A stretch of DNA of 64,000 nt from the NCBI GenBank assembly GCA_902621165.1, contig CACNKX010000002.1:124001-188000 (forward strand). The letters run 5' to 3'. The DNA is from an uncultured Alphaproteobacteria bacterium (GTDB taxonomy: Bacteria; Pseudomonadota; Alphaproteobacteria; HIMB59; GCA-002718135). Within the stretch, counting starts at the first letter, position 1; each line of letters begins with the position of its first letter. Below are positions 59,544-64,000 of this stretch, piece by piece. Position numbers and translations under genes: made by a program. A model generated the notes under the pieces. It saw only the letters and a list, made by a program, of their open reading frames with translations. It did not search any database and was not told the origin of the DNA.

Positions 59544-60176
59544 ATGGGAAAAGTTATAGCATTTTCGAATCAAAAAGGTGGTTCAGGTAAATCGACTCTT
59601 TCAGCAAATTTATCAGTTTTGTGGAGTAATAGTGGTTACAAAGTAGCTGTTATAGATGCTGATGCACAAAAAAGTCTATCATATTGGCTTGAAGCAAGAA
59701 AATCTTATTATGGTGAAGATGATATTGGAATAACTCAATTAAATTTTGATATAAGAAATTTAATAGATGAAATTAAAGCCATAAAAAGAAAGTACGATTT
59801 TATAATAATTGATAGCCCTCCATCTATAACTTTTGAAACAATGCAGGTTGTAAAAGCTTCTGATAGGGTATTTGTTCCAGTACAACCAAGTCCAGTAGAC
59901 TTAATGGCTACACTTCCTTTTTTAAAAATTGCAAAACAAGAAAGAAAAAATCCAATAATTATTCTTAATAGAGTGATGCCGAGAGCAAAATTAACTGACG
60001 CAATGATTTTGCGTTTAAGATATGCTGGTGCTAAAATTGCTCGCTCCCGACTGTCTAGCAAAGTATTATTTGCAGAAACATTCTCAGTTGGAAGGGGTGT
60101 AGTAGATATAAGTATTACATCAGATGCTTCAAAAGAAATAATTAATGTTGGAAACGAAATTTTAAGAAATTTCTAA
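59544..60176 (+). CDS. ParA/MinD-type ATPase (orphan)
   Basis: A 210-residue P-loop ATPase. I start at ATG 59544 (MGKVIAF) rather than the TTG two codons earlier. The deviant Walker A is SNQKGGSGKSTLSANL, with Walker A' VIDADAQKSLSYW and Walker B FIIIDSPPSI. It belongs to the ParA family but is shorter than plasmid ParA and has no ParB neighbour. Such orphans may position proteins or structures in the cell. The next gene, glmU, starts four bases after the stop, so they are likely co-expressed. Confidence 0.88.
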   Translation: MGKVIAFSNQKGGSGKSTLSANLSVLWSNSGYKVAVIDADAQKSLSYWLEARKSYYGEDDIGITQLNFDIRNLIDEIKAIKRKYDFIIIDSPPSITFETMQVVKASDRVFVPVQPSPVDLMATLPFLKIAKQERKNPIIILNRVMPRAKLTDAMILRLRYAGAKIARSRLSSKVLFAETFSVGRGVVDISITSDASKEIINVGNEILRNF

Positions 60177-60180
60177 CTTA

Positions 60181-61479
60181 ATGTCTGATATCACAACTGT
60201 TATACTTGCCGCAGGCAATAGTACGAGATTTAAAGCAAGTAAATCAAAACTTGTTTATCCATTATGTGGGCTACCAATTGTTTCACATATTTTTAATACT
60301 GCAAAAAAAATATCAGGTAAAAATATATTAATTGTATGTAATGATAAGAATAAAGAAGAATTAGAGTTAATATTAAATACTTCAAAGTTAGTTGTTCAAA
60401 AAAAACAAAAAGGAACTGCCGATGCAATTGAGCAAGTTAAAAAATATGTTAAATCAAAAAATATTTTAATTTTATTTGGAGATACACCTTTGGTTGAGGT
60501 AAAAGATATTAGAAAGTTAGTTAATAAATTTAAAACAAGTAAAGCTAAAGCCTCATTAATTGCATTTAATACTTTAAAACCACATGGTTATGGAAGGTTA
60601 TTGTTAAATAATAAGTATGTTGAAGAAATAGTAGAGCAAATCAATTTAAAACCTGAGCAAAAAAAAATTAATTTATGTAATTCTGGTATTTTAATAGCAA
60701 ATACAAAATTGTTATTTGATAATTTAAAAAATATAAAAGAAAACAAAATCAAAAAAGAAAGATACCTTCCTGATATTTGCAAAATTTTTTCAAAAAAAAA
60801 TATTCCTATAAATTACATTGAGTGTAAAGAAGAAACAATGTTAGGCATAAATACTTTGGAAGATTTTAATGTTGTTCAAAATATCTTGCAAAAAAAATAT
60901 ATTAAAAATTTTATAAAAAATGGAGTCAATTTTTTGAAACCCAATACTTGTTATTTAAGCTACGACACAAAAATTGAACCGACTGTAACGATAGAAAGCA
61001 ATGTTACTATTAAAAATAATACTCAAATTAAAAAAGGAACAATTATTAAAAGTAATTCTTACTTAGAGGGATCTTTAATTGAAGAAAACTGCATAATAGG
61101 ACCAAGTGCTAGAATTAGGCCAGTATCATTTATTGGTATGAATTCAAAAATTGGAAATTTTGTTGAGATTAAAAATTCTAAAATAGGTAAACACGTTGCC
61201 ATATCGCACTTATCATATGTAGGAGACACTATATTAGGTAATAAAGTAAATATTGGCGCTGGAACAATTACTTGTAATTATGATGGTAAAAAGAAACAAA
61301 AAACAATTATTGAAGATAATGTTTTTGTCGGATCAAACTCATCGTTAGTTGCTCCATTAATTATTAAGAAAAATTCTAAAATTGGAGCTGGTAGTGTAAT
61401 TACAAAAAATATACCTAATAATTCCCTAGCTTTGGAGAGATCAGATCTTAAAATTCTAAGAAATAAAAGGTCAAAATAA
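60181..61479 (+). CDS. glmU: Bifunctional UDP-N-acetylglucosamine pyrophosphorylase/glucosamine-1-phosphate acetyltransferase
   Basis: GlmU acetylates glucosamine 1-phosphate and then couples it to UTP, making UDP-GlcNAc for peptidoglycan and lipid A. The N-terminal uridylyltransferase domain has VILAAGNSTRFKASKSKLVYPLCGLPIV, a slightly divergent version of the usual LAAGxGTRMxSxxPK motif, and GDTPLVEV. From about residue 240 there is a left-handed beta-helix of hexapeptide repeats. It carries GPSARIRPVSFIGMNSKIGNFVEIKNSKIG and NIGAGTITCNYDGKKKQ, the acetyltransferase site. At 432 residues it is a little short (usual about 455). Confidence 0.95.
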   Translation: MSDITTVILAAGNSTRFKASKSKLVYPLCGLPIVSHIFNTAKKISGKNILIVCNDKNKEELELILNTSKLVVQKKQKGTADAIEQVKKYVKSKNILILFGDTPLVEVKDIRKLVNKFKTSKAKASLIAFNTLKPHGYGRLLLNNKYVEEIVEQINLKPEQKKINLCNSGILIANTKLLFDNLKNIKENKIKKERYLPDICKIFSKKNIPINYIECKEETMLGINTLEDFNVVQNILQKKYIKNFIKNGVNFLKPNTCYLSYDTKIEPTVTIESNVTIKNNTQIKKGTIIKSNSYLEGSLIEENCIIGPSARIRPVSFIGMNSKIGNFVEIKNSKIGKHVAISHLSYVGDTILGNKVNIGAGTITCNYDGKKKQKTIIEDNVFVGSNSSLVAPLIIKKNSKIGAGSVITKNIPNNSLALERSDLKILRNKRSK

Positions 61480-61525
61480 TATTACTTGTTTCATAATATA
61501 TATGGGTTTATGAGCTTTCTAAATT

Positions 61526-62899
61526 ATGAGCGAAAAATGGTCACCTAAAACTTGGAGAAATAAACATGCTCTTCACATGCCAAAATATCTGAATGAAGAT
61601 CATTTAAACAAAACTCTAAATAAAATCTCTAAATATCCACCTTTAGTTTTTGCAGGAGAGGCTAGGCTATTAAAAAAGAAACTTTCCGAAGTTGCAAATG
61701 GAAATGCCTTTTTATTACAAGGTGGTGATTGTGCAGAAAGTTTTGCAGATTTTCATCCAGATAATATTAGAGATACATTTAAAGTTATTTTACAAATGGC
61801 TGTTGTTTTGACTTTTGGTGCTTCTTGTCCAATTGTTAAAGTAGGAAGAATTGCTGGACAATTTGCTAAGCCAAGATCGTCTGCTACAGAGACAATCAAT
61901 GATTTAGAACTTGAGTCATATAAAGGTGATATAATTAATGGAATTGATTTCAATCAAAAAGATAGAGATCCTGATCCAGATAGATTGATTCAGGCTTATA
62001 ATCAGTCTGCATCAACACTAAATTTATTAAGAGCCTTTTCTCAAGGGGGTTTTGCGAATTTAAATAAAATACATCAATGGAACCTAAATTTTGTTAAAGG
62101 TGAGAATGCTGCTAAATTTAGGGAGATATCTTCAAGAATTGATGAATGCTTATCATTTATGGAAGCATGTGGAATAAATGGCAACAGTGTAAGACAATTA
62201 AATGAAACTGACTTCTTTACAAGTCATGAAGCTTTACTTCTTCAATATGAAGAAGCATTAACGAGGATAGATAGTACCTCAGGTAAGTGGTACGATGTTT
62301 CAGCTCACATGTTATGGGTGGGTGATAGAACACGACAACTTGATGGAGCACATATTGAATTTTTAAGAGGTATTGAGAACCCTATAGGTATTAAAGTGGG
62401 TCCAAGCACAAAGACAGAAGAACTTTTAAAGATATTAGATGTATTGAATCCAAATAATGAAGCTGGAAAAATAACACTCATATGTAGAATGGGTCATGAA
62501 AAAGTTACTGGAATACTTCCAAAAATAATTAAGTCAGTAAATTCAGCTGGTAAAAATGTTGTTTGGACCTGTGATCCAATGCATGGAAACACTATAAAAT
62601 CTAACACAGGTTTTAAAACTAGGCCATTAAAAGATATAATTTATGAAATTCAGCAATTTTTTCAAATTCATAAAAGTGAAGGAACTTATCCTGGCGGTGT
62701 CCATTTAGAAATGACCGGTCAAGATGTTACAGAATGTATGGGAGGTCTACAAGAAATAACTGATGAAGATCTCAAAAATAGATATCATACATATTGTGAT
62801 CCGAGACTTAATGCCTCACAATCCCTAGAATTGGCTTTTTTACTATCAGATTTTTTAAAAGAAGAAAAATTGCTCTCAAAGCAATCTTCAAATTTATAA
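61526..62899 (+). CDS. Class II 3-deoxy-7-phosphoheptulonate (DAHP) synthase
   Basis: The enzyme joins phosphoenolpyruvate and erythrose 4-phosphate in the first step of aromatic amino-acid synthesis. This is the plant-like class II type. It begins WSPKTWRNKHALHMPKY and has PPLVFAGEARLLKKKL, FLLQGGDCAESF, VGRIAGQFAKPRS, HMLWVGDRTRQLDGAHIEFLRGI, and VWTCDPMHGNT, each a class II hallmark. The 457-residue length is normal. It lies 46 bases after glmU, with a short TCATAA...TTATGA inverted repeat in between. Confidence 0.96.
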   Translation: MSEKWSPKTWRNKHALHMPKYLNEDHLNKTLNKISKYPPLVFAGEARLLKKKLSEVANGNAFLLQGGDCAESFADFHPDNIRDTFKVILQMAVVLTFGASCPIVKVGRIAGQFAKPRSSATETINDLELESYKGDIINGIDFNQKDRDPDPDRLIQAYNQSASTLNLLRAFSQGGFANLNKIHQWNLNFVKGENAAKFREISSRIDECLSFMEACGINGNSVRQLNETDFFTSHEALLLQYEEALTRIDSTSGKWYDVSAHMLWVGDRTRQLDGAHIEFLRGIENPIGIKVGPSTKTEELLKILDVLNPNNEAGKITLICRMGHEKVTGILPKIIKSVNSAGKNVVWTCDPMHGNTIKSNTGFKTRPLKDIIYEIQQFFQIHKSEGTYPGGVHLEMTGQDVTECMGGLQEITDEDLKNRYHTYCDPRLNASQSLELAFLLSDFLKEEKLLSKQSSNL

Positions 62900-62920
62900 A
62901 TTTTTATTTATATATACCCT

Positions 62921-63661
62921 ATGAATTCAAAAGACAAAATTGCATATATTTCTAGTTGGATTAAAGATTATGCTTTATCCATAAATAAAAATCAAATCAC
63001 TCTAGTAATAGGAGTGTCAGGTGGAGTTGACTCAGCTCTTACTAGCACATTATGTGCTCGTACTGGTTTAAATACTATCGCTGTTTCAATGCCTATTAAA
63101 CAAAATTCATCACAACATGACTTAAGTTTAAGACATCTAGAGTTTTTAAAGCAAAATTACCCAAATGTTGAAACTAAAATAGTTGAATTAGATAATGTTT
63201 TTAAAACTTTTCAAAATACGATGCAAAATTTTGATAGTGAGTTAGCTTTTGCAAATTCAAGATCTAGACTGAGAATGGTAACGCTATACCAAATAGCTCA
63301 AAGTAATAATGGTATAGTTGTTGGTACTGGAAATAAAGTTGAAGATTTTGGTGTTGGATTTTATACAAAATATGGTGATGGAGGAGTAGACATATCACCA
63401 ATAGCAGATTGTACTAAAACTGAGGTATGGGAATTAGCTGAAGAAATTGGGGTTATAAAAGATATTATTAGCGCAGCACCGACAGATGGTTTATGGGATG
63501 ATAGTAGAAACGATGAAAGTCAACTAGGTCTTTCGTATAAGCAATTAGAAGAAGCAATGGAAAATAAGTCTAGTGAATATTACAGTAGATACGAAGAAAT
63601 AAGAAAGCCAAATCTTCATAAAATGAATCCTATTCCCGTTTGCGAAATTCCCAAAGAATAA
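62921..63661 (+). CDS. nadE: NAD synthase (ammonia-dependent type)
   Basis: NadE amidates nicotinic acid adenine dinucleotide to NAD with ATP. The PP-loop is VIGVSGGVDSALTSTLCA, followed by GTGNKVEDFGVGFYTKYGDGGVDISPIADCTKTEVW, the substrate-binding segment. At 246 residues it has the synthase domain only, with no N-terminal glutaminase domain, so it depends on ammonia or a separate amidase. It ends one base before the gltX start. Confidence 0.95.
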   Translation: MNSKDKIAYISSWIKDYALSINKNQITLVIGVSGGVDSALTSTLCARTGLNTIAVSMPIKQNSSQHDLSLRHLEFLKQNYPNVETKIVELDNVFKTFQNTMQNFDSELAFANSRSRLRMVTLYQIAQSNNGIVVGTGNKVEDFGVGFYTKYGDGGVDISPIADCTKTEVWELAEEIGVIKDIISAAPTDGLWDDSRNDESQLGLSYKQLEEAMENKSSEYYSRYEEIRKPNLHKMNPIPVCEIPKE

Positions 63662-63662
63662 T

Positions 63663-64000
63663 ATGAAGTGTAGGTTTGCTCCGAGCCCTACAGGAAAAAT
63701 ACATATAGGTAATGCTAGATCAGCAATTTTGAATTGGATTTTTTGTAAAAAAAATCAAGGTGAGTTTGTATTAAGAATTGATGATACTGATGCCAATAGG
63801 AGTATTAAAGAATTTGAGGAAAGCATCAAAGATGATCTTACATGGCTTGGATTAAATTGGAGTTATACTTTTAATCAATCATCCAGAAAAAATATTTACA
63901 ATGAGAAAATCCAAATTCTAAAACAAAAGAAAAGACTTTATCCATGTTTTGAAACAGAAGAGGAATTAGCTTTAAAGAAAAAATCTCTCCTATCCTCTGG
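63663..64000 (+). CDS. gltX: Glutamyl-tRNA synthetase, 3' truncated by the window edge
   Basis: Missing from the ORF track because it runs off the end. From ATG 63663 it reads MKCRFAPSPTGKIHIGNARS, then FVLRIDDTDANRS and LGLNWSYTF, which are the class I HIGH-type motif (HIGN) and the GluRS DDTD signature. About 112 residues are visible, roughly the first quarter. GluRS charges tRNA-Glu. GlnRS-like proteins share the motif, but the APSPTGxxHIG start fits GluRS. Confidence 0.92.
   Translation, partial: MKCRFAPSPTGKIHIGNARSAILNWIFCKKNQGEFVLRIDDTDANRSIKEFEESIKDDLTWLGLNWSYTFNQSSRKNIYNEKIQILKQKKRLYPCFETEEELALKKKSLLSS

Noticed and set aside
1-64000. tRNA, rRNA, CRISPR array, insertion sequence, prophage
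   Set aside because: I looked through the gaps and ORF list and recognised none; remaining gaps are too short for rRNA and show no cloverleaf or spaced direct repeats.

Overview
The window is about 64 kb of very AT-rich, densely packed bacterial DNA. Most neighbouring genes lie 0-5 bases apart or overlap by 1-17 bases, and the only gap over 300 bases (44444-44751) holds a small ORF and repeats. The gene content is DmdA-type DMSP demethylation, carnitine-to-betaine conversion, polyamine uptake and use, a ScfR/RamB-like regulator and ABC uptake systems. This suggests a streamlined, heterotrophic marine alphaproteobacterium of the general SAR11/HIMB59 kind. That placement is inferred from gene content and base composition only. 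I recognise no rRNA, tRNA, CRISPR array, transposase or phage gene.

Region 1 (1-17404) is a surface-polysaccharide cluster on the + strand. It contains a nucleotide-sugar dehydrogenase cut by the window edge, a GDP-mannose 3,5-epimerase homologue, three glycosyltransferases, a multi-pass membrane protein, the four dTDP-L-rhamnose genes (order rfbA, rfbC, rfbD, rfbB), a WecA-like initiating transferase, a Gfo/Idh/MocA oxidoreductase, a cupin, a C-methyltransferase, a LmbE-type deacetylase, a CapD/WbpM-like 4,6-dehydratase and a UDP-glucuronate 4-epimerase. An mmsA gene for acyl-semialdehyde oxidation is embedded near its end. The cluster is visibly more AT-rich than the rest.

Region 2 (17401-28506) holds scattered catabolic genes in several short, often divergent units: a class V PLP enzyme, an aldehyde dehydrogenase, a gamma-butyrobetaine-dioxygenase-like enzyme, a DMT exporter, an overlapping MaoC/MmgE pair, and a GMC oxidoreductase, aldehyde dehydrogenase and sterol-desaturase-family hydroxylase in a row.

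Region 3 (28511-44443) is built around methylated-sulfur and one-carbon chemistry. A tight six-gene minus-strand operon reads FMN 2-hydroxyacid oxidase, ThDP decarboxylase-like enzyme, transthyretin-like protein, DmdA, OsmC, non-canonical crotonase. Upstream on the same strand lie a GcvT/DmdA-like paralogue, a homocysteine S-methyltransferase and an oligopeptide-type substrate-binding protein. The matching ABC permeases and fused ATPase diverge on the + strand and are followed by an SDR and a second GMC oxidoreductase. The FMN oxidase plus ThDP enzyme plus DmdA arrangement is the most suggestive new pathway: oxidation and decarboxylation of a 2-hydroxy acid, possibly the DMSP precursor DMSHB, feeding DMSP demethylation.

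Region 4 (44464-58568) has a small ORF, a ScfR-like regulator and a carnitine to dehydrocarnitine to glycine betaine set (dehydrogenase, BKACE cleavage enzyme, thioesterase). Next comes a PhnZ/TmpB-like HD oxygenase, then an agmatine/polyamine block (aguA, aguB, four-gene pot-type ABC transporter, puuA-like, puuB-like). Region 5 (58569-64000) is housekeeping: tsaC, an orphan parA, glmU, class II DAHP synthase, nadE and the start of gltX. Both substrate-binding-protein genes are followed by perfect hairpins without a U-run, which suggests differential mRNA stability within the transporter operons.
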